From NCBI GenBank assembly GCA_001769835.1, contig MEPR01000095.1, positions 18,471-82,442 on the forward strand: a stretch of 63,972 nt of DNA. The letters are read 5' to 3'. The notes beneath the pieces are model-generated. The model saw only the letters and a list, made by a program, of their open reading frames with translations, searched no databases and was not told the DNA's origin. Numbering within the stretch: position 1 is the stretch's first letter; each line of letters opens with the position of its first letter. This document shows positions 54,769 to 62,868 of the stretch, one piece after another. The translations under genes were made by a program, and so were the position numbers. The stretch comes from Bdellovibrionales bacterium GWB1_55_8 (lineage in GTDB: Bacteria; Bdellovibrionota; UBA1018).

Positions 54769-54796
54769 ATTTGACACGCAAGGCAGTGTGTCAAAT
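54769..54796. promoter_or_regulatory. Perfect 9-bp dyad upstream of the radical SAM gene
   Basis: ATTTGACAC (54769-54777) and GTGTCAAAT (54788-54796) are exact inverted copies with a 10-bp spacer, giving half-site centres 19 bp apart. The left arm contains TTGACA, a perfect -35 hexamer, but no good -10 follows at 17 bp. The site is about 50 bp before the gene at 54845 and probably binds a dimeric repressor or activator. Confidence 0.5.
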
Positions 54797-54844
54797 CCGT
54801 CTTCGATCTGGTCGTTCAGCAAAGGGCTGTGGTAATTAGAAGTG

Positions 54845-55702
54845 ATGAAACGCGCGAAGAAAAAATCTGCTGCCAAGAAACCAACTCGCCGCATCAAGGA
54901 ACCAAAGCCCACTCCGAAAATAAAACCTGCAGCAAAAAAGCCTCGCGCTATCAACTTTGTCTCGGGACCTTCACGCAGTCGCCGTTTTGGGTTTTCGGTC
55001 AATGTGAATTTCGGCACGCCTGGGCATAGCTGCGGATGGAATTGCGTTTACTGTCCCTGGCGCGCTCCAGGCGAAAAGATAACGAAAGCCCCAGAAACCG
55101 CCCCTCTCAACGCGATCGAGATTTTGGCAAGTCTTCGGGATCGCCTCGCTGGTGCACCCGAAGTGGAGACCGTGATTCTGGGAGGAAGCAGCGAACCCAC
55201 CACACACCCCGAATTTGCTGACATTGTGGCAGGCGTTCTTGAACTCAAAAAAGAGCTCCAAGGCAAATGGATCACAGTCTGCCTGAGTAACGGTGAAGGC
55301 CTCTCACAACCTTCCGTCCGAACTGCTTGCAACCGCCTGGACGAAACCTGGGTGAAGCTCGATTGCGCCGAGGATGTACTTTTCGGTAAAACGAACAAGC
55401 CCAGCCCGCGGAGCCTAAAGTCCGTCCGAGCTCTCGCAACCCCTCTCAAACAGATGCGTCGGCTCTGCGTTCAAAGCACCCTTTGGCGCTATCCGGATAA
55501 ACCTGGATTTCAAAACTGGTCAGCCGACAACTTAAGCGGACTCCTGGCACTCTACCAAGAGCTCAAGCCGCAAGTGGTGCACTTGGTAACAGTGAAGCGG
55601 AGGCGTGTCTTTGAAGGGGTACAGCCGGTCAGCTACGATGAACTGGAAGCGTTCGCGCTCAGGGTGGCGGAGCTTGGGATACCTGTCGAAGCTTTCGCTT
55701 GA
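54845..55702 (+). CDS. Radical SAM protein with a basic N-terminal tail
   Basis: 285 residues from ATG 54845 (GTG 54842 is one codon earlier). A lysine-rich tail of about 36 residues precedes the [4Fe-4S] motif CGWNCVYC (Cys63, 67, 70), followed by GGSSEPTTHPEF and a partial TIM barrel. The protein is related to wyosine-type and Cys-poor radical SAM families with no SPASM extension. No partner gene gives a substrate. The lysine tail could bind nucleic acid. Confidence 0.85.
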   Translation: MKRAKKKSAAKKPTRRIKEPKPTPKIKPAAKKPRAINFVSGPSRSRRFGFSVNVNFGTPGHSCGWNCVYCPWRAPGEKITKAPETAPLNAIEILASLRDRLAGAPEVETVILGGSSEPTTHPEFADIVAGVLELKKELQGKWITVCLSNGEGLSQPSVRTACNRLDETWVKLDCAEDVLFGKTNKPSPRSLKSVRALATPLKQMRRLCVQSTLWRYPDKPGFQNWSADNLSGLLALYQELKPQVVHLVTVKRRRVFEGVQPVSYDELEAFALRVAELGIPVEAFA

Positions 55703-55751
55703 TGATGTCCCCTTCCGCCACCCGGAGCGGAAGCGAATGGAATACTAAAGA

Positions 55752-55940
55752 TCAGGCTTTCACAGGGGCGTCAACCGGGCAAACCGCCTGGCATTGGGGT
55801 GACGCATGCTTGCCCTGGCACTCGGTGCAGGCGGCCGCGTTGATCACATACTTATCATCGCCGGCGGTAATCGCCGAATTCGGGCATTCCGGTTCGCAGG
55901 CGCCACAGCTGGTGCAGTCATCAGTAATTTTCAAAGCCAT
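55752..55940 (-). CDS. 2[4Fe-4S] ferredoxin
   Basis: 62 residues. Two clusters are bound by CTSCGACEPEC and CTECQ...CQAVCP, with the longer second-cluster loop of Chromatium-type (Alvin) ferredoxins. It lies 62 nt downstream of the pyruvate:ferredoxin oxidoreductase genes on the same strand and is the obvious electron acceptor. A 7-bp stem (CTTCCGC 55712-55718, GCGGAAG 55727-55733) lies downstream without a T run. Confidence 0.94.
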   Translation of the reverse strand: MALKITDDCTSCGACEPECPNSAITAGDDKYVINAAACTECQGKHASPQCQAVCPVDAPVKA

Positions 55941-56002
55941 TTATCTCTCCCTCACTTAAGTTTAGACGTTGATTATACACAAAAAGGCGCGGCTGTCAGC
56001 CT

Positions 56003-57583
56003 TCACTTCAAGCCGGCCAACTCTCTGATCAGGTTCCAGTTCTTCTGACGGTCTTCCTGTGATTTCAGGAGTGACTCAGATACCTTCCCGCCTTTGAAGT
56101 GCTGTGCAAAACGACCCTCTTTACGGGCAAACCAGACGAAATCGAACACTTCGCCCGTCTTAGGATCTTTGTGCCACTCTTCGCCGATGGAAGGGTTGCC
56201 TCTGAGATCCAGGCGTTCCTTGATCGTATTGCCCTTACGTGGATCATGAACATACAACGGGAACGCGCGGCTGATCACAGCCGCTTTCGCACGCTCCGCG
56301 CCCGCATCATCCGCGATACCGTGCTCAGGCATACAGGGTGAATAGGCGACGATCAGTGAAGGCCCTGGATATTCCAGCGCGTCCAGTACCGTTCGCAGGA
56401 AGTGATTGGGATATGCCGGCGAAACCTGCGCGACAAAAACATCGGGATGCATCATGGCGATGACACCGAGTTCTTTGCGGCGTTCAGTCTTTCCGAGCGA
56501 AGCCTTTCCATGGGCGCTCATCTTCGCGCTCTGACCCGTGAAGGTCGAGGTAGATGCCTGGCCTCCTGTGTTGGAGTATGACTGGGTATCCATCACCAGG
56601 ATGTTGATGTCCTCGCCCGTAGCCAGCGCTCGAGACACCGCTTGAAGACCGATGTCGGCCATGGCGCCGTCGCCGCCGAGAATCCAGACCTTGGTATCGT
56701 TTTTACCCTGCTGGTTCAGTCGCATCCGGACGCCAAGACCCGTCGGCGCGGCGTTCTCAAACAAGGAATTTGTCCACGGCACATTGAAGATGTTGTACGG
56801 GTAGGTCGAACTGAACACCGAATTGCAGCCCGTTGCCGCCACAATGGCGAGATTGTCGCCATACTTGGCAGTCGTCGCGCCAATCGCGAGCTTCAACGAG
56901 GTGATTTCTCCGCAGCCCATGCACGAGCCTGCGCCGCCCCGGTAAACCCATTTTTCGTCCTGCAGGAACATGTCTGTGAGCAGCCTGGGGTTCACATACT
57001 GCTCGGCGGTCCCTGGAAGATGCTGATGCGAGAACTCCACGGCTTTCGTGGTGAGAGCCATCTCTTCGTCGCTCTTCAACTTCATCGAGAGCGCCGCATG
57101 ATCACCGCAAACCTGAACGCACTCGCCGCATCCCTTGCACTTATCCGGATCGATCCACAGCGAGAACTGACCAGGAGTCTTTCCCTGTTTCTCGTATGTG
57201 TTCCAGAATTTGACGGTCTTCGAAAAACGGGACTGCGCGAAGTCCCTCACCGCGGGATCAGTCACCTTCGATAGTGCCTGATCCATCTCGGCCTGGGGTG
57301 TAACACGTGCGTGAATCGCCGCGTCCGGACAGACCACCACGCATTCCATGCAGGCAACGCACTTTTGCGCATCGTAGGCCGGGAATTCCGACGCGATCGA
57401 AGCAAAGCTTCTGCCACGGGCGGTCCCGGGAGGCAGTAGAGATCGTGCGGAATGAGCATCGGCCGGCAGCTCGGCATCCGCCTTGCCCGTCAGGTACTTC
57501 TGAAGGACATCCGTTTGGAAATTCGTCAGATCACGGGAGTCGCGATCGAACTTTTCTGAATTCTGGTCTTTGTTTTTCGACAT
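56003..57583 (-). CDS. Pyruvate:ferredoxin oxidoreductase, ferredoxin (delta) plus TPP (beta) half
   Basis: 526 residues. The first 150 hold two [4Fe-4S] motifs (CVACMECVVVC and CKGCGECVQVC). The rest is the thiamine-diphosphate domain with CMGCGE, ATGCNSVFSSTYPYN and GDGAMADIGLQAVSRA, including a proximal-cluster Cys. In typical NifJ these domains form the C-terminal half of one chain of about 1170 residues. Here the two chains sum to 1173. A clear GGGAGA site precedes its own ATG. It oxidatively decarboxylates pyruvate to acetyl-CoA, reducing ferredoxin. Confidence 0.93.
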   Translation of the reverse strand: MSKNKDQNSEKFDRDSRDLTNFQTDVLQKYLTGKADAELPADAHSARSLLPPGTARGRSFASIASEFPAYDAQKCVACMECVVVCPDAAIHARVTPQAEMDQALSKVTDPAVRDFAQSRFSKTVKFWNTYEKQGKTPGQFSLWIDPDKCKGCGECVQVCGDHAALSMKLKSDEEMALTTKAVEFSHQHLPGTAEQYVNPRLLTDMFLQDEKWVYRGGAGSCMGCGEITSLKLAIGATTAKYGDNLAIVAATGCNSVFSSTYPYNIFNVPWTNSLFENAAPTGLGVRMRLNQQGKNDTKVWILGGDGAMADIGLQAVSRALATGEDINILVMDTQSYSNTGGQASTSTFTGQSAKMSAHGKASLGKTERRKELGVIAMMHPDVFVAQVSPAYPNHFLRTVLDALEYPGPSLIVAYSPCMPEHGIADDAGAERAKAAVISRAFPLYVHDPRKGNTIKERLDLRGNPSIGEEWHKDPKTGEVFDFVWFARKEGRFAQHFKGGKVSESLLKSQEDRQKNWNLIRELAGLK

Positions 57584-57603
57584 AAAAATCTCCCTGCAAG
57601 CAA

Positions 57604-59547
57604 TCAGTTGCTAGCAATCAGCTCATCGGACAAACGAAGCACTTCTTCATAACCCCGTCTCACACAGGTGAGGTTATTCTGAACCACTTCCTCTCCGCGT
57701 TTCCCAAAGTACTTGCGCAGCACCTTTTCAACGCCATCCATGAGCTGTTGCTGATTCATCTTTCGCTCCGCTGCGAATGGAGTCACCTTCAGGAAAACAC
57801 CCAGGAGAAGAATCCCTTGCGTCCTCTGGAGGAGTTCCGCGGAGGTAACGACCTCTTTCGCGATTCCAAGCGCATCCAAAGCGTAAACCTGAAGCTTCCT
57901 TTGGCGGATCTCTTCCTTCACCTTGGTCGGAATACCCTTCCACAGAACTTTCAGATCCTTTTCCTGTGCTTGAAGGATTACGACACCTTTATCCCGCAAC
58001 CCGGCAAGCGCATCGCTGTGTCGGAATGCATTCAGATCATTGATCAGGACGGAGTCGACAACATTCAGATCCTGGTGGAACGCGATATGTTGCGGACCGA
58101 TGGTCAGATAATAAGTGGTCGGAAGCCCCTTCTTCTCGGCACCGTATTTCGGGAAGGCCTGTACCTTCAGATCAAAAAGATCGCCACAGACCGAGGCCAT
58201 GATCTTGTTCGTCGTGACCGAACCGTAACCACCGATCGAGTGACCACGTGTCGAGAAAGAGCCAGCGGGCCGGATATCCGGCTCCTGACCTTCCCAGGAA
58301 ATCGCATCCGCGTGCTTCACGCCAACGGCGAACCGGATTGTTCCGGCCGCACCTTTTTTCATGTTTTCGAGAATGGCGATGAAATCACTTGAACGGACGT
58401 CACGTCCACCAAGACCGCCCGAACCGTGCTGAATCACCGGTACGCGGGAAACCTTGGTAAACTCGGAGTGTCCCCAGAGCGCGTCAAGAAACGCAGATTT
58501 CAGATCGCGTGCCAGGGGATTTTCAGGCGCCGAGGATTCATCCATGCGTTCGAGAACCGCGATGGTCTTCACGTTTTTCAGCGCATCCACCAGCTCCGCA
58601 CCCGGGAAAGGCCGATAGGAAGTCACGTTGATAACGCCAACCTTCTCTCCTTTTTTCCTGAGCCAATCGACCGTCGATTTCGCGGTCTCCATGAAGGAAC
58701 CCATACCGACAATCGCGTAATCCGCGTCTTCCATCTGATAAGACTCGATGAGTCCATATCGGCGGCCCGTGAGGCGGTAGAACTCTTCCATGTTGCGCGA
58801 AAGAATCGCTTTCATGGGTTCGTAATAACCGCGCTGGGCGATCTTGCCCTTCATGTATGCATCCTGATTCTGCACGACGCCGCTCATGATCGGGTGCGCG
58901 GGATCCATCATGTTCTGAAGCGCTTCCGTGGGCGGCTTCAGATAGGTCTTGATGCACTCGGGCTCAAGGAGCTTCATCGTCTCAACAGTGTGAGTCGTCA
59001 GAAATCCGTCCTGAATATTGAAGAATGGCGTATAGGAATCTTCAGCCGTCTTGCGCGCAATCAGGCAAAGATCCCCAGTTTCCTGCGCGTTACGCGCAAA
59101 GAGCATACCCCAGCCGCAGTCCACGACACCCATGACATCGTCGTGCCCGGCGTGAACGTTCAGCGAGTGAACAGTCAGAGCGCGCGCCCCGATATTGAAA
59201 ACCACCGGGAGGCGTTTTCCACAAATCGTGTAGAGCACTTCCTTCATCAGGATGAGTCCCTGACCGGCCGTGAAAGTCGAAACCCGCCCACCCGTCAGCG
59301 CATAACCTTCGCAGACGCTTGCGGCGGAGTGTTCGCTCTCGGGCTCCATGAACACGAGAGTATCGCCCCACACATTTTTCTTACCATCGGCAACGGCCTG
59401 CTGGTATCCGACGCCCATATTCGTCGAGGGGGTGATGGGGTATGCTGCGGCACCCGTTGTCGCATGTGTTTCAACCCAAACCACTGCTGTTGATCCATCC
59501 GCCGTCGTGTCGACGCCCGGGTAAGGGAATTGCCCTTTTTCCGTCAT
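57604..59547 (-). CDS. Pyruvate:ferredoxin oxidoreductase, alpha plus gamma half
   Basis: 647 residues. Domain I (GSTAVVWVETHATTGAAAYPITPS, with the TPP-facing Thr), domain II (core and CoA binding, VINVTSYRPFPG) and the gamma domain (FSTRGHSIGGYGSVTTNKI) occur in NifJ order. The chain stops after gamma; 20 nt later the TPP half starts. GGAGG precedes the ATG. No RNA-level joining is needed, since both have their own initiation signals. Confidence 0.93.
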   Translation of the reverse strand: MTEKGQFPYPGVDTTADGSTAVVWVETHATTGAAAYPITPSTNMGVGYQQAVADGKKNVWGDTLVFMEPESEHSAASVCEGYALTGGRVSTFTAGQGLILMKEVLYTICGKRLPVVFNIGARALTVHSLNVHAGHDDVMGVVDCGWGMLFARNAQETGDLCLIARKTAEDSYTPFFNIQDGFLTTHTVETMKLLEPECIKTYLKPPTEALQNMMDPAHPIMSGVVQNQDAYMKGKIAQRGYYEPMKAILSRNMEEFYRLTGRRYGLIESYQMEDADYAIVGMGSFMETAKSTVDWLRKKGEKVGVINVTSYRPFPGAELVDALKNVKTIAVLERMDESSAPENPLARDLKSAFLDALWGHSEFTKVSRVPVIQHGSGGLGGRDVRSSDFIAILENMKKGAAGTIRFAVGVKHADAISWEGQEPDIRPAGSFSTRGHSIGGYGSVTTNKIMASVCGDLFDLKVQAFPKYGAEKKGLPTTYYLTIGPQHIAFHQDLNVVDSVLINDLNAFRHSDALAGLRDKGVVILQAQEKDLKVLWKGIPTKVKEEIRQRKLQVYALDALGIAKEVVTSAELLQRTQGILLLGVFLKVTPFAAERKMNQQQLMDGVEKVLRKYFGKRGEEVVQNNLTCVRRGYEEVLRLSDELIASN

Positions 59548-59794
59548 GATTCCTCCAGGGAAAGAGAAAGCGCGCGATCATAACCGCGCTCACAAGCTGT
59601 TTTGATTTCCAACGGACCTTACCACTAACGGCACCCAAATTTGTAAAAAAATCCGCCGTAGAATGTGTGTTTTTTTCGCAGTTTTTTCGTGTTCTTTCAA
59701 TGAGTTCACGACACAACGCCGCCCGTAAATTCAGGCGGCAATAGCTCATCGTAAACAGGGCGCAAGCGGGGCGCGGGCGAGCCGAACAGCCGGC

Positions 59795-59823
59795 AAAAAA
59801 AAATGGGCATAAAACAGGCCCAC
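59795..59823 (-). terminator. Terminator of the nuo operon
   Basis: On the minus strand, downstream of nuoN, GTGGGC then GCCCA pair (5-6 bp, 59804-59808 with 59818-59822) and nine T residues follow (A run 59795-59803 on the plus strand). The stem is weak but the T tract is good. The rest of the 289-bp gap to the oxidoreductase holds another GC stem (59718-59739) and poly-T runs, and no gene. Confidence 0.6.
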
Positions 59824-59836
59824 TTCCAAGACCGGC

Positions 59837-61273
59837 TTACTTGATGAACGGAAGGAACCAGGAAACTGTCTGCGCGTACACGGTTTCGTAGAAAGTCGGG
59901 ATGATACCAAGCACCATCACCGCTACCGTCGTAAGACCTACGGTCAACGCGAGAACCGGAGTCACAGGGACAGCACCGTCGCCCTCCACGGCCGGCTCAA
60001 TGTACATCTGTCGAATAATTCGAAGATAGTAGTACAACGAGATCGTCGAATTCACGGCCGCCAGCGTAACCAGCCAATGGAAGCCGGCCTGCGAGGCGAT
60101 ACTGAAAAGGAAGAACTTCCCTACGAATCCGGACAGCGGAGGAATACCCGCCAGGCTGAAAAGCGCGATCATGAGCGCAAGTGCCACGAGCGGACTGGTT
60201 CTCGCCAGGCCGCGATACTCTGAAATCTCCTCACGCCCGGTCTGATTTGAGTAAAGGACGATCACCGCGAATGCCGCCAGGTTCGTGAGAATGTACACGA
60301 GCATATAGAAGATCATGGCAGGAACACCTTCGTTCGTCGTGCCCAGAAAGCCCATGAGAACGTAACCGGCTTGCGAGATCGCACTAAAGGCCATGAAACG
60401 CTTCACGTTCTGCTGCACGATGGCGACGATATTTCCAAGAGTCATCGTGAGTGCCGCGAAAATCGCCAACGGCACGCTCCAATGAACGAGATAATGACCG
60501 AGCACCCGATAGAAAAGCTGGAACATCAGAGCCAGACCGGCTGCCTTTGACGCCACCGATAGGTAAGCCGTGATGGGCGTCGGAGCCCCCTGATAAACCT
60601 CGGCCGCCCACATATGGAAGGGAACGATCGTCAGCTTGAACCCGACGGACGCCGTGATCATCGCTGCCGCAAGCCACAGGGCTGGCGACGGCTGCAAGAC
60701 TTTCCCGATCAATTCAAGATTGGTTTCACCCGTCAGCCCAAACACCAGGCCTAGACCGTAGAGCAGAAACGCCGAGGAAAGCGCACCGAGAATCACGTAT
60801 TTCAAACCAGCTTCGCCCGAAATACCATCACGTTTCCACGCGGTGAGCGCGTAGAGAGGAATGGTGATCAGTTCGAGACTCACATAAAGACTGACCAGAT
60901 CTCGTGATGAAACAAGAAAAAGAGCTCCCGAAAGCGAGAACAACAGAATCGTATAGTACTCACCCGGGGAACCCAGTCTCTGTTTCGGAGACTTGGCGCG
61001 TCCATCGAGCAGATCAATCGAGATCGCAACGGTGATAATTCCCGCAATCAGAAAGAGGAGCTTGAACCACCAGGCGACGCTGTCTACCGCAAACTGGCCC
61101 CCGAACATCTGCCCCGATTCGGGCATCATCCAGACAACGGAACCCGCAGCAAGCCCGAGCCCGAGGAGCGTCAGGGCGCCGAGCACCGGTCGCTGGCGAT
61201 CGCTGATGAAGAGGTCAGTGAAAAGGAGCACGAAGGCCGTGCCAATGACAATCAACTCAGGTAGCATCAACAT
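59837..61273 (-). CDS. nuoN: NADH:quinone oxidoreductase subunit N
   Basis: 478 residues, about 14 membrane helices, an antiporter-like Complex I subunit. Conserved polar residues include Glu in LYVSLELITIPLYAL, Lys in HMWAAEVYQGAPTPITAYLSVASKAAG and Lys in NVKRFMAFSAISQAGY. The order NuoL-NuoM-NuoN on one strand matches the end of a standard nuo operon. It follows nuoM by 35 nt. Confidence 0.96.
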   Translation of the reverse strand: MLMLPELIVIGTAFVLLFTDLFISDRQRPVLGALTLLGLGLAAGSVVWMMPESGQMFGGQFAVDSVAWWFKLLFLIAGIITVAISIDLLDGRAKSPKQRLGSPGEYYTILLFSLSGALFLVSSRDLVSLYVSLELITIPLYALTAWKRDGISGEAGLKYVILGALSSAFLLYGLGLVFGLTGETNLELIGKVLQPSPALWLAAAMITASVGFKLTIVPFHMWAAEVYQGAPTPITAYLSVASKAAGLALMFQLFYRVLGHYLVHWSVPLAIFAALTMTLGNIVAIVQQNVKRFMAFSAISQAGYVLMGFLGTTNEGVPAMIFYMLVYILTNLAAFAVIVLYSNQTGREEISEYRGLARTSPLVALALMIALFSLAGIPPLSGFVGKFFLFSIASQAGFHWLVTLAAVNSTISLYYYLRIIRQMYIEPAVEGDGAVPVTPVLALTVGLTTVAVMVLGIIPTFYETVYAQTVSWFLPFIK

Positions 61274-61308
61274 TTCTTCTCAACCTCCAACATCAATCAA
61301 AAAAACAC

Positions 61309-62853
61309 TCAATACATCGCGAAAGAGCCGCCGGTTTCATGCAACCGATTCACGATCGGCATGATCGACGCCTCAATCAGATCTATCAGGAACCAGGGCA
61401 TAATGCCCGCGAACGCCAAAGTGGCCACCAGTACGCCCGTGCTGACCCGCTCCGTAAACGTCGCATCCGTCAGCTCCAGGAAATGGTGGTCTTCCACCGG
61501 ACCTTGAAACACCCGGGCCAAGCCGCGAAGAACATAAACCGCGGTCACGACGATGGACATCGTGGCCAGCACGGTCAGAACACGGGTTGCCGTGGAATTG
61601 GCCCAGGGGTTCCCGAAGAATCCGCCCAGAAATACATGCGATTCCGCGATGAAACCGGAAAAGCCCGGGAGCCCAAGAGACGCGAGACCGGCGATATAGA
61701 AGGATACCGCGAGCCAAGGCATCACTTTCGCGAGGCCACCCATTTCTGAAATAACACGGGTGTGAGTGCGGCCATAAACCATGCCGATCAAAGCGAAGAA
61801 CAGTCCGGTCATCACACCGTGACTGAACATTTGCAGAACAGCGCCTTTAAAGCCCATTAAATTGAGAGCCGCGACACCGAACAGCACAAATCCGCAGTGA
61901 CTGACCGATGAGTAGGCAGTGAAGTACTTCAGATCTTTCTGCATGATCGCGCCAAAGGACCCGTAGAGAATATTAATCGTGGTGAGCACCATGAAAAACA
62001 GTCCCCAGTCCTTCGCGCCATCCGGAAGCAGATAAACCGCGATCCGAAGCGCCCCATAGCCGCCCAATTTCATGAGCACGCCCGCGTGAAGCATCGAGAC
62101 TGCGGTTGGCGCCGAAGCATGGCCGTCCGGTGACCAGGTATGGAAAGGATAGAGCGCGCCGAGCACTCCAAACCCGATGAACAGCGCCGGGAATGCCCAG
62201 TACTGAAGATCGGCCGGATACTTGATCGTTGCAAGCTGCGTCAGGTCGAACGTGTGCAGACCGGAGGTGTGATAGATCGCGAGGAACCCGACAAGGATGA
62301 AGGCCGAACCCACCAGAAGCATCAACGTGAGCTTCATGGCCGAGTATTCCTTCGGGCCCGTGCCCCAGATACCGATCAGGAGGTACATGGGGAGCACCGC
62401 CACCTCATAGAACATGAAGAAGAGGAAAAGATCGAAGCTCAGGAAAACGCCGAAGACACCCGTGACAAGCGTCAGAAGCAGGACGAAAAACTCCTTCGTC
62501 CGCTCAGCGACATTCCAACTCGCCATTACCCCGGCGAAAATAATGATTGAGGTCAGGATAACCATCAGCATCGAGATGCCGTCGGTGCCGACCAGATACT
62601 GAATTCCCAAGCTGGGGAACCAGTCGAACTTTTCGACGAGATAGAGCTTCGTCAGCAGCGATGTCTTCATCTCCGCCATTTCTGGCGAAGCGAGCTGCCA
62701 ATAGCGATACGTCGTGATAGCGGTGAGAATCAGGTGCAACCCTGTTCCGGCAGCCGAAATCCAGCGAATCATTTTCCAGCGCTCGGCTGGAACCATCATC
62801 ACGGCGACCGCAGTCAGGAACGGTAAAAGAATCAGCCAACTTAGCAAACCCAT
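61309..62853 (-). CDS. nuoM: NADH:quinone oxidoreductase subunit M
   Basis: 514 residues with about 14 membrane helices. Proton-channel residues lie in FFMFYEVAVLPMYLLIGIWG (Glu), PFHTWSPDGHASAPTAVSMLHAGVLMKLGGYG (Lys) and KDLKYFTAYSSVSHCG (Lys). NuoM is one of three antiporter-like subunits pumping protons. It follows nuoL by 15 nt. Confidence 0.97.
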   Translation of the reverse strand: MGLLSWLILLPFLTAVAVMMVPAERWKMIRWISAAGTGLHLILTAITTYRYWQLASPEMAEMKTSLLTKLYLVEKFDWFPSLGIQYLVGTDGISMLMVILTSIIIFAGVMASWNVAERTKEFFVLLLTLVTGVFGVFLSFDLFLFFMFYEVAVLPMYLLIGIWGTGPKEYSAMKLTLMLLVGSAFILVGFLAIYHTSGLHTFDLTQLATIKYPADLQYWAFPALFIGFGVLGALYPFHTWSPDGHASAPTAVSMLHAGVLMKLGGYGALRIAVYLLPDGAKDWGLFFMVLTTINILYGSFGAIMQKDLKYFTAYSSVSHCGFVLFGVAALNLMGFKGAVLQMFSHGVMTGLFFALIGMVYGRTHTRVISEMGGLAKVMPWLAVSFYIAGLASLGLPGFSGFIAESHVFLGGFFGNPWANSTATRVLTVLATMSIVVTAVYVLRGLARVFQGPVEDHHFLELTDATFTERVSTGVLVATLAFAGIMPWFLIDLIEASIMPIVNRLHETGGSFAMY

Positions 62854-62868
62854 CTGAACTCTCTCCCC

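Noticed and set aside
57583-57610. Frameshift joining the two halves of the pyruvate:ferredoxin oxidoreductase
   Set aside because: The upstream half ends at a clean stop and the second has a ribosome site and ATG 20 nt later; no shared frame or slippery site is needed.
58426-59493. A 355-codon open frame on the plus strand
   Set aside because: It is antisense to the alpha-gamma half of pyruvate:ferredoxin oxidoreductase and shows no domain or ribosome site.
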